Below, in pieces: positions 1 through 5,540 of a stretch of 7,657 nt of DNA (position 1 is the first letter of the stretch; every line of letters starts with the position of its first letter). The DNA comes from JAGBWK01 sp964490275 (GTDB lineage Bacteria > Bacteroidota > Bacteroidia > Bacteroidales > Muribaculaceae), in assembly GCA_964490275.1 (NCBI GenBank), contig CAZBBL010000100.1:1-7657 (forward strand), in the 5' to 3' direction. A program made the translations under genes and the position numbers. Under the pieces are notes generated by a model. That model saw only the letters and a list, made by a program, of their open reading frames with translations, was not told where the DNA came from and did not search any database.

Positions 1-56
1 ATCACAAACCTAAAACAATCTTTTTTACCTTAGAAATTGTACCTATTGGAAACCAT

Positions 57-87
57 AAGAAGGAGCTTCGTGACGAAGCTCCTTTTT
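57..87 (+). terminator. Intrinsic terminator of an upstream gene outside the window
   Basis: A perfect 10-bp stem (AGGAGCTTCG at 61-70, CGAAGCTCCT at 74-83) closes a TGA triloop. A/T and wobble pairs at 57-60 with 84-87 can extend it. A run of five T follows at 83-87, so it works in the + direction and should end a transcript that enters from the left. The three + frames of positions 1-56 show no recognisable gene tail; two contain early stops. Because it lies 50 bases before the dihydrouridine synthase start, that gene probably has its own promoter, although I see no consensus one. Confidence 0.85.
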
Positions 88-137
88 ATTGTTTTCAGGA
101 GGCCTGTTTCTTCGGCAACAACAACCGACCGCAATCT

Positions 138-1088
138 ATGAGCGACACCAACGCACCGACATCAAATATAAAAATCTATGCAGCTCCCCTCCAGGGATTT
201 ACCGAAGCGGCATGGCGCCAAGCCCACGCCTCGACATTCACCCCTGCTACCGGCTACTTGGCTCCGTTTATAAGAGTCGAACATGGCGAACCTCGTCGTC
301 GCGACCTGCGCGACATCGACCCTCAGCGCAACGCTTTGGTAAGGCCGATACCACAAATAATAGTCAAAGACGCTTACGAATTATCGCTTTTGGTTGACAA
401 CATCGCCACGTTGGGATATAAAAGCATCAACATAAACATGGGGTGCCCGTTTCCTCCACAAGTGAAACATGGTCGCGGATCCGGGCTGATAACCAATCCC
501 GGAGCTTTAGAGCAAATAGCGAGAGCAATTGAGCACTACACAGAGATTGAGTTCTCCTTAAAAATGCGCATCGGCGTAGACTCTCCAACGCAATGGCACG
601 ACGTAGCCCCAATCATCAATTCGATGACGCTCTCATCCGTCACCATACACCCACGCATAGCCCGACAACAATATCGCGGCGAAATTGATTTTACAGAGTT
701 TGAGCAGATGCTTGCCGCTATCGCCCACCCTATCATCTACAACGGCGACCTGGTCAAGACCTCCGACATCGACAATGTCCTCAACCGCTACCCACAGGTT
801 GTCGGTATAATGATTGGCCGAGGGTTGCTCGCAGAGCCGTGGCTCATTGAGGAGTACACCACACAAACGCCATTATCGGCCGAGCAACGGCTCAACGGCT
901 TGTTGAAAATGCATCAACAGATATTTGAGCAATACAGCGCCACGCTGTGCGGCGACAGCCAGATACTGTCGAAGATAAAACCGTTTTGGGGATATCCGAG
1001 CAGCGCCATCGGCAAGAAAGCAGCCAAAGCGATAGCCAAAGCCACCTCGCTCAAAGCTTATCTCCAAGCAGTAGACTCAATACATTAG
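138..1088 (+). CDS. tRNA-dihydrouridine synthase (Dus family)
   Basis: This is an FMN-dependent enzyme that reduces specific uridines of tRNA, mostly in the D-loop, to dihydrouridine using NAD(P)H. At 316 aa it has normal Dus length. The N-terminal TIM barrel starts with the FMN-binding stretch AAPLQGFTEAAWR (residues 15-27). The active-site loop NMGCP carries the expected catalytic Cys103. LKMRIG (141-146) supplies the flavin-contacting Lys142, followed by HPR (171-173), NGD (202-204) and GRGLL (227-231) for phosphate binding. The helical tRNA-binding domain covers about 245-316. The loop after Cys103 (FPPQVKHGRGSGLI) departs from the usual CPxxKV...GAxLL form. ATG 138 is the first start in frame and leaves the usual short lead before the barrel. 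The frame has no stop back to position 3, but a terminator hairpin lies there and no other start exists. It converges with radA across 15 bases, without a visible terminator. Which Dus subfamily it belongs to (A, B, C or other) cannot be settled by eye. Confidence 0.93.
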   Translation: MSDTNAPTSNIKIYAAPLQGFTEAAWRQAHASTFTPATGYLAPFIRVEHGEPRRRDLRDIDPQRNALVRPIPQIIVKDAYELSLLVDNIATLGYKSININMGCPFPPQVKHGRGSGLITNPGALEQIARAIEHYTEIEFSLKMRIGVDSPTQWHDVAPIINSMTLSSVTIHPRIARQQYRGEIDFTEFEQMLAAIAHPIIYNGDLVKTSDIDNVLNRYPQVVGIMIGRGLLAEPWLIEEYTTQTPLSAEQRLNGLLKMHQQIFEQYSATLCGDSQILSKIKPFWGYPSSAIGKKAAKAIAKATSLKAYLQAVDSIH

Positions 1089-1103
1089 CCGTCTACCGTC
1101 CTA

Positions 1104-2471
1104 TCAGGCAAACAGTTGGCGAAACACTTCTTCGACCTTGCTGACCTCGACGATTTTGATTTTAAATTTCGAGGTGTCGACACCTTTGAGGTTGAAACGG
1201 GGTATGATTATTTTCTCCATACCGAGTTTGGCAGCCTCAGAAATACGTTGCTCGATACGCGTCACCGGACGTATTTCGCCCGAGAGGCCAACCTCACCGG
1301 TCATGCAAACCGTGCGAGGTATAGTCATATCGACATTCGACGACAATACCGAGCAAATCACCGGGAGGTCCATTGCCGGGTCGACCACCTTGAGACCGCC
1401 GGCTATATTCAAGAACACATCTTTTTGAATCAACTTGAAGCCTACACGCTTCTCGAGCACAGCCAAAAGCATATTCATGCGACGCGAATCGAAGCCGGTG
1501 ACCGAACGTTGTGGAGTGCCGTAAGCAGCAGAGCTCACCAGCGATTGAGCTTCGATAAGGAAAGCCCTGATACCCTCAACCGCCACACCGATAGCTACGC
1601 CCGACAGCTCTTCAGACACCGGCGAAACAAGCATTTCAGACGGATTGGTCACTTCGCGCAATCCGCGTTGACACATCTCGTAGATGCCGATTTCGTTGGT
1701 ATTACCAAAGCGATTTTTGATAGCTCGGAGCAAGCGATACATATGTTGACGGTCGCCCTCGAAATGGAGCACAACGTCGACGATATGTTCCAACACCTTT
1801 GGACCTGCAATAGCTCCATCCTTGTTGATATGGCCGATGAGCAAGACGGGGACCCCGCTCTCCTTGGCATATTTAAGCAATTGTGCAGCACATTCACGCA
1901 CCTGACTGACGCTGCCGGCAGCCGACTCGATGGCTTCGGAAGCTATGGTTTGTATGGAGTCGACGATAAGCAATTCGGGGTTGACATCCTTGATATGGTC
2001 AAAGATATTTTCGAGCGAGGTTTCGCAAACGATATAGCAATTGTCGGAGGCTCGGCCGATACGGTCGGCTCTCATCTTGAGCTGCGTGGCACTCTCCTCG
2101 CCGCTCACATACAATATGCGGCGCGACTTTATCGACAAGATGTTTTGCAATACGAGAGTCGACTTGCCGATACCGGGTTCACCGCCGATAAGCACTATCG
2201 ATCCGGCCACCAATCCGCCGCCGAGCACTCGATTGAGCTCCTCAGACGGCATATGGATACGAGGCTCCTCGAGCGCTTCGATTTGCGAAACCGGGCAGGG
2301 CTTGCTTTTGGTCATGCGTGCCGGGCCGAGCGATTTCGACGGGCCGGCAGCTACGCGCTCCTCGGTCATAGTATTCCATTGGCCGCACTCGGGGCAACGG
2401 CCCACCCATTTTGGGGATTCGGCTCCACAAGCGTTGCAGAACCATGTTGTTTTCATCTTGGTCTTAGCCAT
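1104..2471 (-). CDS. radA: DNA repair/recombination protein RadA (Sms)
   Basis: RadA is a RecA-like, DnaB-type ATPase that drives branch migration of recombination intermediates and helps process stalled forks. The 455-aa product is full length and shows all family domains in order. A zinc finger has Cys12, Cys15, Cys26 and Cys29. The RecA core has Walker A GEPGIGKST (97-105) and Walker B LLIVD (167-171). The RadA signature KNRFG is at 252-256. The C-terminal Lon-protease-like domain (about 280-455) includes GLSGEIRPV (395-403) and acts as a scaffold rather than a protease in this family. ATG 2471 places the zinc finger at the usual distance from the start. The gene begins 24 bases after the stop of the RNA methyltransferase gene on the same strand, so it is probably its operon partner. 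No separate promoter is visible in the gap. Its 3' end faces the dihydrouridine synthase gene. Confidence 0.97.
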   Translation of the reverse strand: MAKTKMKTTWFCNACGAESPKWVGRCPECGQWNTMTEERVAAGPSKSLGPARMTKSKPCPVSQIEALEEPRIHMPSEELNRVLGGGLVAGSIVLIGGEPGIGKSTLVLQNILSIKSRRILYVSGEESATQLKMRADRIGRASDNCYIVCETSLENIFDHIKDVNPELLIVDSIQTIASEAIESAAGSVSQVRECAAQLLKYAKESGVPVLLIGHINKDGAIAGPKVLEHIVDVVLHFEGDRQHMYRLLRAIKNRFGNTNEIGIYEMCQRGLREVTNPSEMLVSPVSEELSGVAIGVAVEGIRAFLIEAQSLVSSAAYGTPQRSVTGFDSRRMNMLLAVLEKRVGFKLIQKDVFLNIAGGLKVVDPAMDLPVICSVLSSNVDMTIPRTVCMTGEVGLSGEIRPVTRIEQRISEAAKLGMEKIIIPRFNLKGVDTSKFKIKIVEVSKVEEVFRQLFA

Positions 2472-2495
2472 ATAGGTATAGCGGTAGGAGTGTAA

Positions 2496-3257
2496 TCAAA
2501 TGAGGCGTCGACGAAATTCGGCGAGCACGATAGAGGTAGCCATCGACACATTGAGCGACTCAACATGACTGTGTGCGACAGCCGGAAATGGAGGTATATA
2601 CAATCGTCGGCTCAACAAAGCAGCGACGGCAGCACTGACGCCGTTGCCCTCGTTGCCCATGACAATGATACCCTCGGCAGAGAGCTGCGACTGATAGAGA
2701 TTGGCTCCGTCGAGAAATGTGCCGTAGAGAGGCATATCGCTGTTGCGAGCGAGGAAGTCGGGCAAATCGACATAGTGGACGGCCACACGCGACAAAGCGC
2801 CCATAGTAGACTGCACGACCTTGGGGTTGAACACGTCGACCGTATCGCGCGAGCAGTAGATAGTGTCAACGCCAAACCAGTCGCACGCACGGATGATTGT
2901 GCCAAGATTGCCGGGGTCTTGCACACCGTCGAGCGCCACCGACAATCTCCCATGCGGGTCAGCGAGTCGGCGTTCGGGGATACGACAAACAGCCAACACC
3001 GACGGCGCTGTCGACAACGAAGATATGCGCTCCATATCGGTGGCCTTACATTGATATATAGCCACGTCGGGAAGCTCACAGCGATGCGCGTCGAGCCATT
3101 GAGCGGTAGCGACTATCATCTCACAATCGAAGAGACCGAGCGTGTCGAGCACGCTGCGCGTACCCTCCACGACAAACAAGCCTTCGGCGCGACGGCCTTT
3201 GACACTGCGCAATGATGCCAATTTTTTGCGTTTGGCAACGCTTAATTCCTCTATCAT
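2496..3257 (-). CDS. SpoU/TrmH-family RNA 2'-O-methyltransferase
   Basis: This is an AdoMet-dependent ribose methyltransferase of the SPOUT superfamily, acting on rRNA or tRNA; the substrate nucleotide cannot be read from the sequence. The 253-aa product has an N-terminal substrate-binding domain (about 20-90, including EGLFVVEGTR at 25-34). A C-terminal trefoil-knot domain follows with the three SpoU motifs. Motif 1 is DGVQDPGNLGTIIR (110-123), with the conserved Asn117 and the probable catalytic Arg123. Motif 2 is IIVMGNEGNGVS (197-208). Motif 3 is ESLNVSMATSIVLAE (233-247). Length and motif spacing are normal for the family. ATG 3257 is the natural start: the next upstream region is the compact divergent promoter shared with rnpB. 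It is the first gene of a probable two-gene operon with radA. RlmB-like (23S rRNA) and TrmH-like (tRNA Gm18) activities are both possible. Confidence 0.93.
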   Translation of the reverse strand: MIEELSVAKRKKLASLRSVKGRRAEGLFVVEGTRSVLDTLGLFDCEMIVATAQWLDAHRCELPDVAIYQCKATDMERISSLSTAPSVLAVCRIPERRLADPHGRLSVALDGVQDPGNLGTIIRACDWFGVDTIYCSRDTVDVFNPKVVQSTMGALSRVAVHYVDLPDFLARNSDMPLYGTFLDGANLYQSQLSAEGIIVMGNEGNGVSAAVAALLSRRLYIPPFPAVAHSHVESLNVSMATSIVLAEFRRRLI

Positions 3258-3262
3258 GAATC

Positions 3263-3270
3263 CAAAATTA
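3263..3270 (-). promoter_or_regulatory. Candidate -7 box for the methyltransferase-radA operon
   Basis: On the - strand this reads TAATTTTG, an exact match to the Bacteroidota -7 consensus TAnnTTTG, ending five bases before the ATG at 3257. Transcription from it would begin almost at the start codon and give a leaderless or nearly leaderless message. No TTTG -33 box lies at the right distance, and the region is A/T rich, so the match could be chance. Confidence 0.3.
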
Positions 3271-3305
3271 CTATTTTTTTGCGAGACTACCCTATCATCT
3301 CGGCT

Positions 3306-3321
3306 TAATTTTGTAAATTTG
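3306..3321 (+). promoter_or_regulatory. rnpB promoter: two adjacent -7 boxes
   Basis: Two exact TAnnTTTG matches sit back to back: TAATTTTG (3306-3313) and TAAATTTG (3314-3321). The second ends six bases before the predicted 5' end of RNase P RNA at about 3328, the right distance for transcription start. A TTTG at 3278-3281 could be a -33 box for the first copy, but the spacer (24 bases) is longer than the usual 19-21. The second copy has no good -33 partner. Confidence 0.6.
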
Positions 3322-3327
3322 CGCTCA

Positions 3328-3703
3328 AATGATAGCCGGGACGGCTCGTCGCGGGCGCCAAGTTGCGCTTGAGGAAAGTCCGGGCAACGCAGAGCACCAC
3401 ATTCTCTAACGGAGAGCTATCGGTAACGGTAGAGACAACGTGACAGAAAACAACCGCCGGCTCAGGTCGGTAAGGGTGAAAAGGCGGGGTAAGAGCCCAC
3501 CGGGCGCCACAGCGATATGGCGTGCCGCACGTCTTGTGGGTTGCAAGGTCAAGTATACCGGCATCTAAGGGCTGCTCGTCCATTGCCGGGGGGTAGACTG
3601 CGATTGGACTTCGGCCGCAAGGTCGTAGCCAAAGATAAATGACGGGCCGCCATGGAGTTCGCTCCACGGCGACATAACCCGGCTTATAGTCCCGACTATC
3701 ATT
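3328..3703 (+). ncRNA. rnpB: RNase P RNA, bacterial class A
   Basis: This is the catalytic RNA that removes 5' leaders from pre-tRNAs. The ends are set by helix P1: AATGATAG (3328-3335) pairs with CTATCATT (3696-3703), extended by GGG/CCC at 3338-3340 and 3691-3693. The universal core GAGGAAAGTCCGGGC is at 3371-3385, and CCCGGCTTATAG is at 3678-3689. Together they make helix P4 (3376-3378 plus 3380-3384 with 3678-3685) with the conserved bulged U at 3379. Other conserved blocks are ACAGAAA (3443-3449), GGTAAGAGCCCACCG (3488-3502), GCAAGGTCAAG (3543-3553), the L15 region GGGGGGTAGACTG (3588-3600), whose GGU pairs with tRNA CCA ends, and AGATAAATGA near 3632-3641. The length of about 376 nt is normal for the class. 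It is divergent from the methyltransferase gene and lies upstream of a tRNA gene on the same strand. Exact ends may differ by a few bases. Confidence 0.97.
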
Positions 3704-3704
3704 A

Positions 3705-3722
3705 TTTATTGCTACCAATAAA
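3705..3722 (+). terminator. Weak A/T-rich hairpin after rnpB
   Basis: TTTATTG (3705-3711) pairs with CAATAAA (3716-3722) around a CTAC loop, immediately after P1 of RNase P RNA. It is the only hairpin in the position expected for the rnpB terminator. However, the stem has a single G-C pair and no T run follows (GCATATTATATATATG), so termination here is doubtful. A processed 3' end is equally likely. Confidence 0.3.
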
Positions 3723-3868
3723 GCATATTATATATATGTAGGTCGGAAGCGCTTTCCAACGGCGATAGCGATAGCTTTGGACCGGCAACAATCGCCAATT
3801 AGGAAGTTTGCATCAAGCATATTTTCAGCAAGTTGCGCCGGCACAAGCAAAATTCGATTCAAAAAGTG
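3723..3868. other. Intergenic spacer with no recognised gene
   Basis: This is non-coding spacer between rnpB and the promoter of the tRNA gene. It begins with alternating A/T (near 3724-3737) and holds a short palindromic patch, AAGCGCTT at 3747-3754. The only open frame, a TTG-initiated 62-codon frame beginning at 3777, runs into the tRNA and has no recognisable features. I see no RNA gene or repeat. Confidence 0.5.
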
Positions 3869-3884
3869 GGCAAAATATTTTGCC
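3869..3884. repeat. Perfect 16-base palindrome over the tRNA promoter -33 box
   Basis: GGCAAAATATTTTGCC is an uninterrupted inverted repeat with 8-base arms. Its right arm contains the TTTG (3879-3882) that serves as the -33 element of the tRNA promoter. This is the usual geometry of a repressor operator or a site for a symmetric DNA-binding protein. A chance palindrome in A/T-rich spacer is also possible, and no binding protein is suggested by the sequence. Confidence 0.4.
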
Positions 3885-3909
3885 AAATCAAAGAAAAGTC
3901 GTAAATTTG
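3879..3909 (+). promoter_or_regulatory. Consensus Bacteroidota promoter for the tRNA gene
   Basis: TTTG (3879-3882), a 19-base spacer and TAAATTTG (3902-3909) match the TTTG-N19-21-TAnnTTTG consensus exactly. Transcription should start near 3914-3920, giving a 5' leader of roughly 25-30 nt before the mature tRNA at 3943. RNase P, whose RNA is encoded just upstream, would remove that leader. Confidence 0.8.
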
Positions 3910-3942
3910 CACTCGCAAAAGGGAGAAAGCCTTTATGCAGAT

Positions 3943-4016
3943 GGCGGGATAGCTCAGTTGGTTAGAGCGTCGGATTCATAACCCGGAGGTCCCGAGTTCA
4001 ATTCTCGGTCCCGCTA
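3943..4016 (+). tRNA. tRNA-Met (anticodon CAT), elongator type
   Basis: A complete cloverleaf can be drawn. The acceptor stem is 3943-3949 with 4009-4015. The D stem is GCTC/GAGC (3952-3955, 3965-3968) with AGTTGGTTA as loop. The anticodon CAT is at 3977-3979 in loop TTCATAA. The T arm CCGAG-TTCAATT-CTCGG is at 3992-4008. The discriminator is A4016. CCA is not encoded; the next bases are CAA. The C11-G24 pair in the D stem and the G1-U72 end pair differ from initiator tRNA, which has A11-U24 and a 1-72 mismatch. This is therefore an elongator Met tRNA or, less likely, an Ile2 tRNA that becomes Ile-specific after lysidine modification of C34. The anticodon stem TCGGA/CCCGG has an A31-C39 mismatch at its loop end. 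It has its own promoter and terminator, so it is a single-gene transcript. Confidence 0.95.
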
Positions 4017-4022
4017 CAACGC

Positions 4023-4057
4023 AAAGTCGTTCGCACCAAAGCGAGCGACTTTTTTTA
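4023..4057 (+). terminator. Intrinsic terminator after the tRNA gene
   Basis: A 12-bp stem (AAAGTCGTTCGC at 4023-4034 with GCGAGCGACTTT at 4041-4052) contains one G-U wobble and closes an ACCAAA loop. A run of eight T spans 4050-4057, with a second T run soon after. This is a strong terminator for the tRNA transcript and it isolates the exporter gene downstream. Confidence 0.93.
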
Positions 4058-4155
4058 ATTTTTTCTGCGGGAGCATAAAGATTGCGCGCCATACACACTA
4101 TCTCGAAAGCCGCTCCACAAGCGCAATCGGCCAACTATCAATTATCAAAACCTTT

Positions 4156-5358
4156 ATGACTCAAACCAAGATTCAGCCCTCGCTGACATCGAGCTATTCG
4201 CGCAGTTACATCGTATTTTTGTTTATTTTTCTCGGCATGCTGTCGGCTTTCGGGCCGTTTCTGACCGATATGTATTTGCCTACCCTACCTACGATGGTAG
4301 GCGATTTTAACACTACCGAGTCGTTGGTGCAATTTTCGCTGACGATAGGCATGATCGGATTGGCAGTCGGACAAATATTGTTTGGACCGCTGAGCCAGAA
4401 GTTTGGACGCAAGCCTATTTTGATAGCAACGATGGCGCTGTTTATCATAGCGGCCGTAGCGTCGATATTTTCGACCGACATCTATTTCTTCTTGATATGC
4501 CGTTTGGCACAAGGTTTTGGTGGAGCCGGCGGCTTGGTGCTGTCGCGCTCGATAGCCACCGACTGCTACCGCGGACGTGAGTTGGCCAAGACCATGGCCA
4601 TCATTGGAGCCATCAACGGCATCGCGCCGGCATTTGCGCCGGTCATCGGCGGCTTGGTGTCGAAGGCTGTAGGTTGGCAAGGAATCTTTGTGATTTTATC
4701 GGGCCTCGGAGTAGTGCTACTATTGATGTCGTTTATATTTAAGGAGACCTTGGCTAAAGACAAACGCGAGACGGGCTCGATATGGTCGACATTTAGCGAC
4801 TATGGCAAGGTGTTGCGCATACGCCGTTTCGTTTTGTTGATTTTGGCCTATGGATTTGCGATGGGTTCGCTGTTTGCCTATATCTCGGCCGCGCCGTTTA
4901 TCGTGCAAAGCGACTTTGGTTTCAACGAATTGGGATTTGCGATAATCTTTGGCGTCAACTCAGTGTTGATAGGCGTAGGTTCGGGCTTGGCATTGCGATT
5001 TAAATCGCTCGACAAAGCGATGATGATTGGCGGCGTAGGCATGCTTGTCACATCGGTGTTGCAGCTGGTAAGCGCATTGACGATGGCCAACTTTGTAGGC
5101 TATGAGGTGACGACCGTGATAACATTGATATTCCTTGGCATGGTATTCACTACATCTACATCAATGGCAATGGACCAAGGACGACAATACACCGGAGCCG
5201 CAGCGGCTATCGTAGGCGCTATCGGATTTTTGTTTGGCGGCATTGTGTCGCCGATGGTAGGCCTTGGCGAGACTCAAATCGCAGCAGCGACGCTGCTCGT
5301 GATATGCGCAGCAATTGTCGTGGCGATGGTAGCCATACTGCGAAAAACGTCGAAATAG
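4156..5358 (+). CDS. MFS exporter, Bcr/CflA (DHA1) family
   Basis: This is an inner-membrane proton-coupled exporter of the major facilitator superfamily, in the group that includes bicyclomycin/chloramphenicol exporters and metabolite exporters. The 400-aa product has about 12 hydrophobic segments, roughly at 18-40, 57-78, 86-105, 108-130, 146-166, 174-195, 224-247, 257-278, 288-309, 318-338, 347-366 and 374-395. Family marks are TDMYLPTLP in TM1 (37-45, with Asp38) and motif A GPLSQKFGRKP (77-87). RLAQGFGGAGG in TM4 (116-126, Arg116) and SRSIATDCYRG (130-140) follow. The antiporter motif C is GAINGIAPAFAPVIGG (151-166). ATG 4156 leaves a short polar N-terminus ahead of TM1; the leader is A/T rich with no Shine-Dalgarno site. 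I see no clear promoter in 4058-4155. It stands alone between a terminator and a hairpin, so the substrate cannot be inferred from neighbours. Drug resistance should not be assumed. Confidence 0.92.
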   Translation: MTQTKIQPSLTSSYSRSYIVFLFIFLGMLSAFGPFLTDMYLPTLPTMVGDFNTTESLVQFSLTIGMIGLAVGQILFGPLSQKFGRKPILIATMALFIIAAVASIFSTDIYFFLICRLAQGFGGAGGLVLSRSIATDCYRGRELAKTMAIIGAINGIAPAFAPVIGGLVSKAVGWQGIFVILSGLGVVLLLMSFIFKETLAKDKRETGSIWSTFSDYGKVLRIRRFVLLILAYGFAMGSLFAYISAAPFIVQSDFGFNELGFAIIFGVNSVLIGVGSGLALRFKSLDKAMMIGGVGMLVTSVLQLVSALTMANFVGYEVTTVITLIFLGMVFTTSTSMAMDQGRQYTGAAAAIVGAIGFLFGGIVSPMVGLGETQIAAATLLVICAAIVVAMVAILRKTSK

Positions 5359-5378
5359 CAACTCACCTACAACGATTT

Positions 5379-5416
5379 AACAATCGGCGGTCAATCTTTT
5401 TTGACTGCCGATTGTT
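5379..5416 (+). terminator. Long hairpin after the exporter gene, probable terminator
   Basis: A 16-bp stem (5379-5394 with 5401-5416), broken only by one G-U wobble (5389-5406), closes the loop TCTTTT. It begins 20 bases after the exporter stop and lies upstream of the gmd promoter, where a terminator belongs. The 3' side (GTTATATATAAAA) lacks a real T run on the + strand, and the other strand has none either. It may therefore act as an RNA 3'-end stabiliser or a Rho-assisted terminator rather than a classic intrinsic one. Confidence 0.6.
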
Positions 5417-5466
5417 GTTATATATAAAAATGAGAATGAGGGAGTCGGCGAAAGACCGTAGTAATA

Positions 5467-5498
5467 TTTGTTGCATTCGCTACAAATAGCTACCTTTG
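5467..5498 (+). promoter_or_regulatory. Consensus promoter of the gmd-fcl operon
   Basis: TTTG (5467-5470), a 20-base spacer and TACCTTTG (5491-5498) match the Bacteroidota consensus exactly. Transcription should start around 5503-5507 and give a leader of about 35 nt before ATG 5541. The -7 box covers a TTG at 5496 that would otherwise look like an earlier start of the same frame, which argues against that start. Confidence 0.8.
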
Positions 5499-5540
5499 TC
5501 CGGCATAAATCAAGTAATACCTACATCACAATATAGACAA

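Noticed and set aside
97..102. A perfect AGGAGG that could be a ribosome-binding site
   Set aside because: It lies 35 bases before ATG 138 and no start codon follows at a usable distance. Bacteroidota genes rarely rely on such sites.
3..137. Possible N-terminal extension of the dihydrouridine synthase, because its frame is open to the left edge
   Set aside because: There is no ATG, GTG or TTG in frame, and the stretch contains a strong terminator hairpin. The conserved barrel already begins 14 residues after ATG 138.
1116..2495. A 459-codon open frame on the + strand covering the whole of radA in antisense
   Set aside because: radA on the - strand has every family motif intact, while the antisense translation has no recognisable domain. 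It is rich in His/Arg/Asp, as expected from reading this codon usage backwards. Similar antisense frames cover the methyltransferase (2565-3215) and fcl (6692-7594), which points to a codon-bias artefact.
3281..3303. Small inverted repeat CGAGA/TCTCG (3282-3286, 3298-3302) in the divergent promoter
   Set aside because: Five-base arms with an 11-base gap are expected by chance and do not line up with either promoter in a convincing way.
3305..3718. A 137-codon - strand frame over the rnpB region
   Set aside because: The region is structured RNase P RNA with P1 and P4 pairings and all conserved blocks; the frame is incidental.
3777..3965. A 62-codon frame starting with TTG in the spacer before the tRNA
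   Set aside because: It runs through the tRNA promoter and into the tRNA gene, and its Lys/Arg-rich product shows no recognisable feature.
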